The position numbers and the translations under genes are program-made. DNA of 64,000 nucleotides from Candidatus Peribacteria bacterium (lineage in GTDB: Bacteria; Patescibacteriota; Gracilibacteria; Peribacterales; Peribacteraceae): the NCBI GenBank assembly GCA_023038255.1, contig CP082927.1:696146-760145 (forward strand). Reading direction: 5' to 3'. Shown one piece after another: positions 42,184-51,379 of the stretch. The notes below the pieces were generated by a model. It was not told where the DNA came from. It did no database searches and was given only the letters and a program-made list of their open reading frames with translations. Within the stretch, counting starts at the first letter, position 1. Each line of letters begins with the position of its first letter.

Positions 42184-43050
42184 ATGAAAAACACCTCAGT
42201 CATCGGTATTGATCTTGGCGGAACGAAAACCATCATCGCACGGTACGACGCAATAACCTATGAGAGACAAACCGAAGAACGTATTGCAACAAATGCATCC
42301 GCAGGTCTGGACATTGTTCTGCGTGACTGCATGCAGATCGCAGCAAAAATGCGCACACCCACGACAACGGGGGTCGGGGTCGGTATTGCGGGGCTCATCC
42401 GCCAACCGGAAGGTGTGGTCATCCATACACCGAATATCAGCGCCGGAAAAAATATCCGTGCAAAAGAACTCCTGGAAAAAGAACTGAAGCTGCCCGTCCG
42501 CGTCGCGAATGACGCAGGATGTTTTGCACTGGCAGAGGCAATGCTCGGTGCAGGAAAAGGAAAGAAGATTGTGGTCGGGATTACAATGGGAACAGGTGTA
42601 GGCGGCGGTATTGTGATTGATGGGAAAATATTCGGCGGCAGCCACGGATTCGCCGGTGAAATCGGACACATGCTCCTGATGCCGGGAAAGCCCCCGTATC
42701 ATACAGACGACATGCGCGGAGATGTGGAACAGTTTCTGTCCGGAACCGCGATGGGACGCCGTTGTACGGCCGCACAGAAGCCGCAGGATTATCTGGAAGG
42801 AGAAGTGTGCGACTGGTTGCAGCCGCACGTGTTTGAGGAAACGGCCTGGCTCGCAACGAACCTCACGTACCTGCTGAATCCGGATATTATTGTTTTTGGC
42901 GGAAGCGCCGGCCGCGCCCTGATGCCGCACATGTCAAAAGTACGGGACGAGCTCAAGAAGTGGACACTACCGGAAACTCCCCTCCCGGAACTTGCGGTTG
43001 CAGCACTGGATGGATCCGGGGCACTCGGAGCAGCGTTGCTCCTGAAGTAA
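42184..43050 (+). CDS. ROK-family sugar kinase (glucokinase-like), zinc motif lost
   Basis: A 288-residue kinase that phosphorylates glucose or a related sugar. Marks: IGIDLGGTKTIIARYD at the N-terminus (phosphate 1), VGVGIAGLI, VANDAGCFALAEA, MGTGVGGGIVIDG and GFAGEIGHM with the metal-site His. The CxCGxxGCxE zinc loop that follows GEIGHM in most ROK proteins is absent (reads LLMPGKPPYHTDD). GATAAT (42170-42175) lies 8 bases before the ATG. It feeds the sugar-phosphate genes nearby (gnd, tal, tkt). Confidence 0.9.
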   Translation: MKNTSVIGIDLGGTKTIIARYDAITYERQTEERIATNASAGLDIVLRDCMQIAAKMRTPTTTGVGVGIAGLIRQPEGVVIHTPNISAGKNIRAKELLEKELKLPVRVANDAGCFALAEAMLGAGKGKKIVVGITMGTGVGGGIVIDGKIFGGSHGFAGEIGHMLLMPGKPPYHTDDMRGDVEQFLSGTAMGRRCTAAQKPQDYLEGEVCDWLQPHVFEETAWLATNLTYLLNPDIIVFGGSAGRALMPHMSKVRDELKKWTLPETPLPELAVAALDGSGALGAALLLK

Positions 43051-43051
43051 A

Positions 43052-43585
43052 TCACGCAATCACGCGCTTCAGATACTGTGCATCCGAAAAACTCATCGTC
43101 AGATACTCTTGTGCAAAATCCGTGAATTCCGCGTCATGGTGTAGATCTTTATCGAGCCAGAGACGCGTCAATTCCGTCACATCTATTGCGCCGTCATAGC
43201 CGTTGTCTTTATTCAGTACGGCACCGTTTGCAAGCAGTTTATATGTCCAGTGCAGATGTGCAGCTGTGCAAAATCCGCTCATACCGCTTTTCCCGACAGG
43301 ATCCCCCTGCGACACACTCTGTCCGTTTTGCACACTGACCTCTGAGAGATGTGCGAGCAGACTGTACCGTCTGTCGCTCTTGAGAACGACATGCAAGCCG
43401 TAGCCCTTGGTTCCATCGTCTTTGATAGTCGCAATCCCATCGTTCGGAGCGTAAATCGTCGTCCCGATATCCACACCAAAATCGATACCGTTGTGTCCCA
43501 GATACCCGAACTGACTGTAGATTTCCGGATTCTGACCGAATCCCTGTGTGACAACCGGCGTACCGGGAAGAGGAGAAAAGATCAT
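43052..43585 (-). CDS. M23-type endopeptidase without signal peptide
   Basis: A 177-residue single-domain metallopeptidase. Zinc ligands: GHNGIDFGVDIG (HxxxD) and AHLHWTY (HxH), with LLAHLSEV between. No signal peptide or membrane helix; similar stand-alone M23 domains occur in phage endolysins and in cytoplasmically made lytic enzymes. Convergent with the ROK kinase gene (1-base gap) and just downstream of gnd on the same strand. Confidence 0.88.
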   Translation of the reverse strand: MIFSPLPGTPVVTQGFGQNPEIYSQFGYLGHNGIDFGVDIGTTIYAPNDGIATIKDDGTKGYGLHVVLKSDRRYSLLAHLSEVSVQNGQSVSQGDPVGKSGMSGFCTAAHLHWTYKLLANGAVLNKDNGYDGAIDVTELTRLWLDKDLHHDAEFTDFAQEYLTMSFSDAQYLKRVIA

Positions 43586-43594
43586 AGTGATAGC

Positions 43595-44995
43595 TTAGGA
43601 ATTCCACTCCACATGGAAGCTGCCCTCTTTATCCAGACGCTCAAAGGTGTGTGCTCCAAAGAAATCACGCTGTGCCTGGATGATATTCTGCGGGAGACGT
43701 GCGGTGCGGTAGGTGTCGTAGTACCAGAGCGAGGAGCTGATGGCAGGAAGAGCAATGCCGCGGAGAGCTCCGATCACCACCACATGGCGCCAGGCAATCT
43801 GTCCGTCGCTGAAACGCGCACGGAGCGCAAGACCTGCGTCACGATCACCTGCAAATGCTTTCTGATACTGCTCCACCATACTGCTGCGGATAATGCAGCC
43901 CCCTCTCCAGATACGGCAGATTTCGGAAATATTGAGGTTCCATTTTTCCTGTTTGGATGCTTCGCTGATGAGCTGCAATCCCTGTGCATACACATTCAGC
44001 ATAGAAAGCTCGAGTGCCATGCGCACCTCCTGAATCAGCTCAGTACGATCGACGGTAATCTCATCCACAATAAGCGGTGTCGCGGCAGCCTGCATCACAC
44101 GGAAATCTTTTGCGCCGGACATAATACGCGCATCGACTGCAGCAGTAATGCTCGGAACGGAAACGCCGTAGTTGAACGCAGCTTCCGTCGTCCACTTGCC
44201 GGTCCCCTTCTGTCCTGCAGCATCTTTGATGACATCCAGAACATCCGCTCCGGTCTCCGGATCTTTTTTCGTAAAAATCTTTGCCGTAATTTCCATCAGG
44301 AATCCACGGAGTTCATTGCTCGTACTCCACTCGGTAAAGACCGTCGCCATTTCCGCATTGGTGAGCCCCCCAAGGCGTTTCAACAGATCGTAGCTTTCGG
44401 CAATCATCTGCATCATGCCGTATTCAATGCCATTATGAACCATCTTCACAAAATGACCCGCACCGCCTTCGCCAATGTACGCTACGCACTTTCCCCCGGC
44501 GCCATCATCGGCAGCCATCAATGTAAGAAGAGGTTTGATATATTCAAACGCATCCTTGGACGCACCGGGCATCATACTCGGGCCGTTCAGTGCCCCCTCT
44601 TCGCCGCCGCTGACACCCATTCCCATGAAGTGAATCTGTTTTGCAGCAAGCTCCGTAAACCGTCTCTGTGTGTCGCTGTAGTGGCTATTTCCTCCATCAA
44701 TCAGAATATCGCCCGGCGACAGATGCGGCAGAAGTTCGGCGATGACATCATCAATGGGCTGGCCGGCTTTGACCATAATCAAAATCGCGCGGGATGGTGC
44801 GAGTGATGCGCAAAGCTCCGCAACAGTCTTGCAGGCAACAAATTGGCCTTCCGTTCCGTGGTTCTTGATAAACTCCTCCATTTTTTCTGTCGTGCGGTTG
44901 AAGACTGATACCATCGCACCGTTTCTCGCTGCATTACGGGCGAGATTGCTTCCCATGGTACTAAGGCCGATGACGCCGAGAGCGGGCAGAGACAT
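43595..44995 (-). CDS. gnd: 6-phosphogluconate dehydrogenase (decarboxylating)
   Basis: A 466-residue NADP enzyme of the pentose-phosphate pathway making ribulose-5-phosphate and CO2. Marks: LGVIGLSTMGSNLARNAARN (dinucleotide site), FNRTTEKMEEF, ILIDGGNSHY, GMGVSGGEEGALNGPSMMPG, HFVKMVHNGIEYGMMQ with catalytic Lys, and AAGQKGTGKWT. C-terminal half complete. The start at 44995 follows TATGCT (45008-45013) by 12 bases; a longer frame adds 13 residues. Confidence 0.96.
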   Translation of the reverse strand: MSLPALGVIGLSTMGSNLARNAARNGAMVSVFNRTTEKMEEFIKNHGTEGQFVACKTVAELCASLAPSRAILIMVKAGQPIDDVIAELLPHLSPGDILIDGGNSHYSDTQRRFTELAAKQIHFMGMGVSGGEEGALNGPSMMPGASKDAFEYIKPLLTLMAADDGAGGKCVAYIGEGGAGHFVKMVHNGIEYGMMQMIAESYDLLKRLGGLTNAEMATVFTEWSTSNELRGFLMEITAKIFTKKDPETGADVLDVIKDAAGQKGTGKWTTEAAFNYGVSVPSITAAVDARIMSGAKDFRVMQAAATPLIVDEITVDRTELIQEVRMALELSMLNVYAQGLQLISEASKQEKWNLNISEICRIWRGGCIIRSSMVEQYQKAFAGDRDAGLALRARFSDGQIAWRHVVVIGALRGIALPAISSSLWYYDTYRTARLPQNIIQAQRDFFGAHTFERLDKEGSFHVEWNS

Positions 44996-45049
44996 ATGTT
45001 CTTGTGTAGCATAGCACCTCTCCCATAGAATCACTCCCTTTTTTCTTCT

Positions 45050-45484
45050 ATGACAGAATCACACGCAGAAGCGGCAGAAGCAATGGATCGTTTCAACGGC
45101 TACTTTCCTTTCAGCGAAGTCAAAAACATGCCCGACGAACTCTCTCTTGCCCTGGAAAATGTGTCCCAGGAGAGCAGGACAGAATGGGAGAAAATCTATT
45201 TTTCCATGCGTGAAACATTTCTGACACAGATCAATCGCCTTAAAAATCCGGAGACTGTGCTTCATCCTTTCAATAACGCATCACTGGAACAACCATTTGA
45301 TGATACTGACCTGCGTCAGGTGGAATGGGGTGCCTTGGTCAGACAGATTGAAAACAAGTATGCAGGATTGCTAATGATGCTCAAAGAAATTGCGCACTCT
45401 ACTTCTTCTTTGCAGTCACTTTCGCCCAGTCATCCTGAAACTTCTTCAGCCCCGCATCCGTCAGCGGGTGAAGTGGCAGCTTAG
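45050..45484 (+). CDS. Hypothetical 144-residue helical protein
   Basis: Not recognised. Soluble and helix-rich (for example RTEWEKIYFSMRETFLTQIN, VEWGALVRQIENKYAGLLMM), with a low-complexity Ser/Pro-rich end (SSLQSLSPSHPETSSAPHPS). Its last 86 bases overlap the 3' end of tal on the other strand. The start is preceded by TAGAAT and a pyrimidine-rich leader. It lies divergent from gnd. Confidence 0.6.
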   Translation: MTESHAEAAEAMDRFNGYFPFSEVKNMPDELSLALENVSQESRTEWEKIYFSMRETFLTQINRLKNPETVLHPFNNASLEQPFDDTDLRQVEWGALVRQIENKYAGLLMMLKEIAHSTSSLQSLSPSHPETSSAPHPSAGEVAA

Positions 45485-46049
45485 CAAAGACATCGAACGG
45501 AAGCGTGCAGATGTGAGCGCCCGTTTTCGCTGCGTCGACAATGTGACGCGGATGACGCGTGGACGCGACGAGCACTTCGCAATCAAAATCGTAGTTGTCC
45601 CAGATATCCATAATTTCATCAATGAGTGCCATGCCGTCTTCGGAAATATCATCCAGGCGTCCGATGAACGGACTGATGATGTTGGCACCGGCCTTTGCAG
45701 CAAGCAGCGCCTGCGATGCACTGAAGATGAGTGTGGTGTTCGTACGGATTCCTTTGGAGCGGAAATACCTGAGAGCCTTTAAACCTTCGGTCGTCATCGG
45801 GACTTTTACGTACACGTTCTTGTGCCACTTTGCGTATTCCGTTCCCTGCTTCTTCATTCCTTCAAAATCGGTTGCGGTCACCTGCGCACTCACGCACGGC
45901 GCATATTTGCACATTTCAATCACGGTTTTTTTGAAATCTTTCCCCTCTTTCGCAACGAGCGACGGGTTGGTGGTCACGCCATCAAGGACGCCCCAGCTCG
46001 CAACGAGTGCTACCTGTTCAACATTTGCCGTGTCCAAAAATAATTTCAT
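45399..46049 (-). CDS. tal: Transaldolase (short, FSA/TalC type)
   Basis: A 216-residue class I aldolase of the TalC/fructose-6-phosphate aldolase group. Marks: MKLFLDTANVEQV, GVTTNPSLVAKEG, NVYVKVPMTTEGL with the Schiff-base Lys (about residue 85), GIRTNTTLIFS, ISPFIGRLDDI and VLVASTRHPRHI. Starts at 46049; the longer frame to 46172 has no family support. With gnd and tkt it completes the non-oxidative part of the pentose-phosphate pathway. Confidence 0.95.
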   Translation of the reverse strand: MKLFLDTANVEQVALVASWGVLDGVTTNPSLVAKEGKDFKKTVIEMCKYAPCVSAQVTATDFEGMKKQGTEYAKWHKNVYVKVPMTTEGLKALRYFRSKGIRTNTTLIFSASQALLAAKAGANIISPFIGRLDDISEDGMALIDEIMDIWDNYDFDCEVLVASTRHPRHIVDAAKTGAHICTLPFDVFAKLPLHPLTDAGLKKFQDDWAKVTAKKK

Positions 46050-46175
46050 GAGTGTGATGGGAAAGAAGCAATGCGATGATACAACGAATGCAGACGCTAT
46101 GCACGATGCTTCTGAAAGAGAGGCACCACATTTTTGTCTTAGGAGGAGTATAAGAATCATATCCTTCCTCACACT

Positions 46176-46979
46176 ATGATGCGTCCCTTTCCACTTATTC
46201 TTGCCGGCATCGCGATTGTCAGCGTCGGCACCTACGCCACCATCGCCTACTATCAGCAGCCGGATGTTGTGTTCCCGCTCGGAAATGAATCGTCATCTCT
46301 ATCCACTATCGGGCGATCATCAACAAACACCTCTGCCTCCTCTGCAACATCGGTCACCTCGTCCGCCGCTGCAGCAACATCATCCACTGCAACAGAAAAC
46401 TCCAACGACGATCTCCCCTCTTCCGTCCGCATCGACGTTCCGTTTGCCTCACAAGCCCCTTTGCAAAACTGGGACGCACTGCATCAGGAAGCATGCGAGG
46501 AAGCATCACTCATTCTTGTGAAATATTTCCTTGAAGGAAAAACAATCACGCCACAAACCATGGAAGATGAAATCCAGAAACTGGTCGCATGGGAAACAGC
46601 AAACGGCTACAAAATCGACGTCGACACCGAAGAGCTCCTGACCATCGCGAAAGAATTGTACGGACTGAACGGACGCATTGTGACAGATGTCAGCGTCGAG
46701 AGTCTGAAGCGCGAACTTGCTGCAGGAAATCCGGTCATTATCCCTGCCGCCGGTCAGACACTCGGAAACCCGTACTTCTCCGGTGACGGTCCTCCGTACC
46801 ACATGCTTGTCGTTGTCGGCTACGACAGCAAAAACTTCATCACCAATGACGTCGGCACCCGCCGCGGCGAAGGCTACAAGTACGATTACGATACGCTCAT
46901 CAACGCTATTCATGACTGGAACGGATCAACGGATACGATCCTGAGCGGACCGAAGAAGATGCTGGTAATTACAAAGTAA
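46176..46979 (+). CDS. Membrane-anchored C39-like cysteine peptidase
   Basis: A 267-residue protein with an N-terminal membrane helix (FPLILAGIAIVSVGTYATIA), a Ser/Thr/Ala linker (about residues 40-80) and a papain-like C39 domain: HQEACEEASLILVKYF with the catalytic Cys, NPVIIPAAGQTLGN and PYHMLVVVGYDSKNF with the His. The domain resembles Peptidase_C39_2. An extracytoplasmic proteolytic or processing role is likely; target unknown. Confidence 0.82.
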   Translation: MMRPFPLILAGIAIVSVGTYATIAYYQQPDVVFPLGNESSSLSTIGRSSTNTSASSATSVTSSAAAATSSTATENSNDDLPSSVRIDVPFASQAPLQNWDALHQEACEEASLILVKYFLEGKTITPQTMEDEIQKLVAWETANGYKIDVDTEELLTIAKELYGLNGRIVTDVSVESLKRELAAGNPVIIPAAGQTLGNPYFSGDGPPYHMLVVVGYDSKNFITNDVGTRRGEGYKYDYDTLINAIHDWNGSTDTILSGPKKMLVITK

Positions 46980-47043
46980 AAAAGCCCCGGCTCCCGACAG
47001 ACATCGAGAGCAAGGGCGGCGGCACTGTCACAAAGAATCTTTC

Positions 47044-47397
47044 TCACTCCTTCTGGATAACCAGACGTTGTGAGCCGTGACAAGCGACTACGCCAATCTG
47101 GTCGCCACTGGCAACATTATTCAATGTCACCGGCTCATCCCCTTCCATGGTAATCGTCAGGCAGATCGGATCAGCGGACTCATGGCGGACCAAAAGAATA
47201 TTGTCCGCATGCACCAGGAATTCGATCGGCGTTGTGCAGGAAACCGTTCCGATTTTGGTTTCCGTGTATGGCGCGAATTCCACGGAATGTGCTGTACAAC
47301 GGGCGTATAGTCGCAACTCAATTGCCAGCCAGTAGTTTTGGTGCTGGTGAGCAATCAAGGCGCCATCGCTTCCGACCTTTAGAGAAACGCTTCCCAT
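47044..47397 (-). CDS. Hypothetical 117-residue protein with Shine-Dalgarno site
   Basis: Not recognised. Beta-rich and soluble (GSVSLKVGSDGALIAHQHQN, TPIEFLVHADNILLVRH, RLVIQKE), with four cysteines. It has a promoter TTGACT-16-TATAAT (47456-47483, minus strand), a leader of about 50 bases with a CCAAG/CTTGG hairpin, and GGAG 7 bases before this ATG (another ATG one codon earlier is possible). In this it resembles the other Shine-Dalgarno genes of the window rather than its leaderless neighbours. The promoter overlaps the end of csaA. Confidence 0.62.
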   Translation of the reverse strand: MGSVSLKVGSDGALIAHQHQNYWLAIELRLYARCTAHSVEFAPYTETKIGTVSCTTPIEFLVHADNILLVRHESADPICLTITMEGDEPVTLNNVASGDQIGVVACHGSQRLVIQKE

Positions 47398-47455
47398 CAT
47401 TATTCTCCGTGTAACAGTGCTTTTAATTGTAAACCAAGCGATTCTTGGCTTGAAT

Positions 47456-47483
47456 ATTATAAAATTTTTTACTAAAAAGTCAA
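47456..47483 (-). promoter_or_regulatory. Near-consensus promoter
   Basis: On the minus strand TTGACT, 16 bases, TATAAT; predicted start near 47449. Confidence 0.6.
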
Positions 47484-47812
47484 TATAACCTGCCACCCAG
47501 CAGAACGGCAGTATCTGGCTGAATCAGGACCACTTCCCCATTCTCATCAGGAACTCCGAGTGTCAGAACTTCCGAAATGAACGGCCCGATCTGTCGCGGC
47601 GGAAAATTCACCACGCAGAGAATCTGACGACCGATAAGATCATCAATACTATAACGAGCCGTAATTTGAGCCGATGATCGCTTGATGCCAATCTCAGCTC
47701 CGCAATCAATCGTCAGTTTGTAGGCAGGTTTGCGCGCTTCCGGAAACGGTTCTGCGGCAATAATTTTTCCAACACGGATGTCGAGAGCCTGGAAGTCATC
47801 AATGGTTGCCAT
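47480..47812 (-). CDS. csaA: CsaA-like tRNA-binding-domain protein
   Basis: A 110-residue OB-fold protein homologous to the tRNA-binding domain of MetRS/EMAP. Marks: FQALDIRVGKIIAAEPFPEA, YKLTIDCGAEIGIKRSSAQI, LIGRQILCVVNFPPRQIGPF and SEVLTLGV. CsaA is described as a chaperone in Bacillus; the general role is RNA binding. It starts 2 bases after the stop of the upstream gene at 47815, forming an operon. Confidence 0.9.
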   Translation of the reverse strand: MATIDDFQALDIRVGKIIAAEPFPEARKPAYKLTIDCGAEIGIKRSSAQITARYSIDDLIGRQILCVVNFPPRQIGPFISEVLTLGVPDENGEVVLIQPDTAVLLGGRLY

Positions 47813-47814
47813 CC

Positions 47815-48558
47815 TTATTCAACAGAAACAGGAAGCGGATTTTTCCGGACGCGTTCCGGCCATGTTTCAAATGGAGGCAATGGCTCGCCGATCAAATCAT
47901 TTCTGTCGAAATATGCCTTCATCTCCCCTGTCACAATAAAAATTGTCTGCGCTACCTCACTCAACAAATCAAAAACAATTGCTCGCGGATCTCTATCGAT
48001 GAGAGGTTCATTTCTATTGGCCTGATCCTCCATGATTCCATCCATACCAGTTTTCGAAGACTTGGGGGCAAGCGCACTGATGCCACTTGCAACCGTGCCA
48101 CTCATTGTTCGCAAAGAGCTTTTAAGACCAAAGCTTCCATACCCCTGGGGGGCGACCATCATGGTATTTAACAGAGCTGGCTGCAATTCTTCTGCAAGCG
48201 CAGTGACTGCTTCTGCAAACGCCGGCATCTGCGGATCTGCATCAATAACGCCGTTCATGCGCTCCCGCAGCACTGTCCATTCTCCGGGTAAAAATATCTG
48301 GCCGTTTGCTGACACTTTTTTCGCAGCCTCTCGAACAGAACTGATAATAGCCAATGCCATAGTCGAAAAAGCACTGGGTCTCTTATTGGCTTCTTCGCGC
48401 CATGCATCCAATGCTTCCCATCGACACTCTCCAATCGTCAGACCTAATTGCTGGCTCAGGTAGAGCGATTCCTGCAACGGGGGCGACGCATCTGCCGGTT
48501 CCGGGGTTATCGACTCATCAACGGCATCAAACCACTGACGGGTAAGGTTCAGATTCAT
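47815..48558 (-). CDS. Hypothetical 247-residue protein
   Basis: Not recognised. Helical in its first two thirds (LGLTIGECRWEALDAWREEA, FAEAVTALAEELQPALL), with a Gly-rich middle (APQGYGSFGLKSSL) and a second helical region (FDLLSEVAQTIFIV). No signal peptide or membrane segment stands out. It precedes csaA with a 2-base gap, so the two are co-transcribed. The upstream 173 bp (48559-48732) hold no gene; they include degenerate REP-like sequence (CTTCGACGAGCTC) and the tkt promoter. Confidence 0.6.
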   Translation of the reverse strand: MNLNLTRQWFDAVDESITPEPADASPPLQESLYLSQQLGLTIGECRWEALDAWREEANKRPSAFSTMALAIISSVREAAKKVSANGQIFLPGEWTVLRERMNGVIDADPQMPAFAEAVTALAEELQPALLNTMMVAPQGYGSFGLKSSLRTMSGTVASGISALAPKSSKTGMDGIMEDQANRNEPLIDRDPRAIVFDLLSEVAQTIFIVTGEMKAYFDRNDLIGEPLPPFETWPERVRKNPLPVSVE

Positions 48559-48732
48559 AGGAAGAAAGGAAGGATAAACCGAACATACACCGGTTTTCTG
48601 TTATGTCTACAGTCTTTCAAAAAGGCTCAAGACACTCTTCGACGAGCTCCAGCCGTCGCCCAAGGGGCTATGGCCGGCAGGCAGAGTGACACTGTATACT
48701 CCCCGTAATCTCAACCTCATCCCTCAATCTCA

Positions 48733-51075
48733 ATGCTCACATCCCGCCCCGACCGCAAAGATCTCATTGGAAAAGATCCGTCCATTGTCCCCATGTCCGC
48801 CCAGCGCGTGCTTGCGGCAAATCCGGAGCTGGAAACTATCTGGATTGGACCGAACGATGGAGTGACGTTGAGCGATGACGAACGGAGGCAGTACGAACTC
48901 GCACACAAGATCATGTGTCACCTGTGCATTCAGGCACCGTTTGATCATCAGTCCGGACATCCGGGTGGCCCGCTCTCGTCTTTCACGTTTGCCTACATGC
49001 TCGGAAAAATCCGCAATCCGCATGTGGATCAGCCGCTCAGAATCAGCGCCGGACATCTCTCGCTTCTGGCGTACGGACTCCAGTGGCTGTTTGGTCGCGA
49101 AGGTCATGACGCACGCCTGGCAAACCCGCAGGCGATTATTGATCACTTCCGCATTCCAAACGGTCTCCCCGGCCACGTCGAAGCGGATATCGGCGATATT
49201 CCCTTTGGCACCGGCCCGCTCGGCAAAGGATTAAGCCACGGACTCGGCACGGCGTTCGGTCTCAAGTATCAGAAGAAAGACGGTATTGTCGATGTGCTGA
49301 TTGGTGACGGCGACAGTCAGGAAGGACAGGTGGCGGAAGCACTGCGCCTCGCGTCGCATCTGAAACTCGATAACCTGATTGTCCACGCGGACGTAAACGA
49401 CATTCAGCTGTCTGATCTCCCGAGCAAAGTCGTTGCCGCCGATATTGCATTGATCGCACACGCAGCCGGCTGGCACGTCATTGAAGTACAGAACGGCAAC
49501 GATCCGGCTCAGGTAGCAGCAGCACTGAAGAAAGCAGAAACCCTCCGCACATCCAGCAAAGAAAAGCGTCCAACCTTCATCTGTTACTATACAACGATGG
49601 GCTACGGCGTTGCCGTGATGGAAGCGGGATCGAACACCGGGGCAAAAAACTATCATGGTGCCCCCTTAAGCAAAGATGAGTACGAAGCGTCGCTGAAAGA
49701 CATGCCGAGTCTGGCAGAAGTCGTGAAATCCTACGAACCGTTCCACGCTGCAGAGTTCAAACGCTACACAGCGGATTCCAGAACAGAAACCGATCTCGTG
49801 ATCGACTGGACAGTCAGCAAGGACTACAAGCGCACAATCACCACAGAGAAAGGTGCCGCGCGCAAAGACCTCGGCGCCACCCATCTGAAGAATCTGATGA
49901 AACATGATCACCGCATCGTCGTGCTCCATGCGGATCTCGCGGGTTCCGGTGGGTTTGATAAAGTGCAGAAAGAATTTCCTGACCGCGTGATCAATGTCGG
50001 AGTCGCCGAAGCAAACATGTACATGATGGCCGCCGGTATGCGCCAGAGCGGACTACTCCCTATTACCTACACCTTCGCCGCATTCGGCACCAACGAAGCA
50101 CGCGCGAATGCCCGTCTCATTGATATCAACTGCGGTCACACCCGCTGCGGCGTCATTCACGACTGTACACACTCAGGACTGAGCGTCGGCGAAGACGGCG
50201 AGACACATCAGGAACAGAACTATCTAAATATTCCTTTCCGTCACACACAGGTCTGGATGCCGGGTGACAGCAATCAGGCAGGAGCGATGGCAGAGAAAGC
50301 ACTGGAAATTATCAGCGAGGGCTATGAGTCCGTGTACATTTTCTCTCCGCGCAGCGATCATCCGCAGTTGCTCTCCCCGAATGGTGAACCGATTTACGGC
50401 GCTGACTATCAGTACGATAACAAAGCAGATCTCATCCGCGGTCACGGCGATGCGCTCGATGACATCACGGTAATTGCATCCGGTCTCGCGCTGCACGAAG
50501 CAGTGAAAGCGGTAGACAGCCTGATGACCGTGGAACGCAACAAGCGCAGCATCCGCCTTCTGAATCTCTCAAGCATCCGCCCTATTGATGCCGCAGCAAT
50601 CATGCAGGCCGCATTTGAAACGCAGCATCTCGTCGTGGTGGAAGATCACAACACCGAAGGCGGCATTGCATCGCAGGTTGCGGATATTATCGCTGACTTC
50701 CAGCTCCCCTGCTCGCTGCGCAGACTGGGACTCAATCAGTTTTTCCCATCCGGAAAAGCAGAAGACCTTCTCTTTTTTGCAGGAATTGATGCCGACAGTA
50801 TTGCCGATGCAATTGAAGACGAGCTCCACACGGAAGTAACCGGTGGCGAAGATGCGTTCGTCTCCTCGGTTTACATGATGACTAACCGTCTGGGTGCCAG
50901 CCGCTTCCGCGAACAGGCACAACCGTTTGTCGATATGCTCATCAACAACAAAGGCTATCTGGAGGGACTCCGTCAGGCATGGAAAGCCCGTTCCGTTCCG
51001 TCGGACAAACTACCGAAAAATGACGATTTGCGGCGCAGACTTGGGCTTGTGGAAGAGCTAAAGTTCGAGGATTGA
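48733..51075 (+). CDS. tkt: Transketolase
   Basis: A 780-residue thiamine-diphosphate enzyme of the pentose-phosphate pathway, longer than usual (about 660-670). Domain 1 binds the cofactor: [56 protein letters not shown]...[10 protein letters not shown] (GDG...N motif). Domain 2: [32 protein letters not shown] and [16 protein letters not shown]. The C-terminal domain ([39 protein letters not shown]) is complete. Extra length lies in the middle and N-terminus. A TATACT (48694-48699) precedes a pyrimidine-rich leader. Confidence 0.95.
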   Translation: MLTSRPDRKDLIGKDPSIVPMSAQRVLAANPELETIWIGPNDGVTLSDDERRQYELAHKIMCHLCIQAPFDHQSGHPGGPLSSFTFAYMLGKIRNPHVDQPLRISAGHLSLLAYGLQWLFGREGHDARLANPQAIIDHFRIPNGLPGHVEADIGDIPFGTGPLGKGLSHGLGTAFGLKYQKKDGIVDVLIGDGDSQEGQVAEALRLASHLKLDNLIVHADVNDIQLSDLPSKVVAADIALIAHAAGWHVIEVQNGNDPAQVAAALKKAETLRTSSKEKRPTFICYYTTMGYGVAVMEAGSNTGAKNYHGAPLSKDEYEASLKDMPSLAEVVKSYEPFHAAEFKRYTADSRTETDLVIDWTVSKDYKRTITTEKGAARKDLGATHLKNLMKHDHRIVVLHADLAGSGGFDKVQKEFPDRVINVGVAEANMYMMAAGMRQSGLLPITYTFAAFGTNEARANARLIDINCGHTRCGVIHDCTHSGLSVGEDGETHQEQNYLNIPFRHTQVWMPGDSNQAGAMAEKALEIISEGYESVYIFSPRSDHPQLLSPNGEPIYGADYQYDNKADLIRGHGDALDDITVIASGLALHEAVKAVDSLMTVERNKRSIRLLNLSSIRPIDAAAIMQAAFETQHLVVVEDHNTEGGIASQVADIIADFQLPCSLRRLGLNQFFPSGKAEDLLFFAGIDADSIADAIEDELHTEVTGGEDAFVSSVYMMTNRLGASRFREQAQPFVDMLINNKGYLEGLRQAWKARSVPSDKLPKNDDLRRRLGLVEELKFED

Positions 51076-51103
51076 CGTTTTGCCATAGCAGCAATTTTCT
51101 CTA

Positions 51104-51133
51104 GAAGCCGAAAGCCGAAAGCTATAAGCTGAC
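51104..51133. repeat. Heptanucleotide repeat array
   Basis: Units AGAAGCC, GAAAGCC, GAAAGCT, ATAAGCT; the TATAAG inside it could be the -10 of the following tRNA gene. Confidence 0.75.
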
Positions 51134-51136
51134 TCT

Positions 51137-51224
51137 GGAGAGATGGCTGAGTGGTCGAAAGCGCCTGACTTGAAATCAGGTGAGCCGCAAGGTTCCGTGG
51201 GTTCGAATCCCACTCTCTCCGCCA
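51137..51224 (+). tRNA. trnS: tRNA-Ser (TGA anticodon)
   Basis: Class II tRNA: acceptor GGAGAGA/TCTCTCC, anticodon loop CTTGAAA, variable arm GAGCCGCAAGGTTCC region, T loop GGTTCGAATCC, encoded GCCA. TATAAG (51123-51128) predicts a 5' leader of about 2 bases. Confidence 0.95.
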
Positions 51225-51247
51225 GCCTTCGCTAAAGCTACGGCTGG
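51222..51247 (+). repeat. tRNA-end hairpin repeat, copy 2
   Basis: CCAGCC-TTCGCTAAAGCTAC-GGCTGG, beginning at the encoded tRNA CCA; near-identical core to the inverted copy at 58424-58449. Confidence 0.7.
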
Positions 51248-51379
51248 CCTGCGGCTTTTTGGATACAAAGCTGCAACTGGAAACGGCCTTTTCCTCAAAC
51301 AAAAACCCACGAATCCGCGTGTGTTGTTTTTGCAAAAACGCTATACTGGAGCATCCGTTTGCATTCCCCTTTCCTTCCC

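Noticed and set aside
43349-44806. 485-codon open frame antisense to gnd
   Set aside because: Shadow of the well-conserved gnd gene; no promoter, and composition typical of antisense translation.
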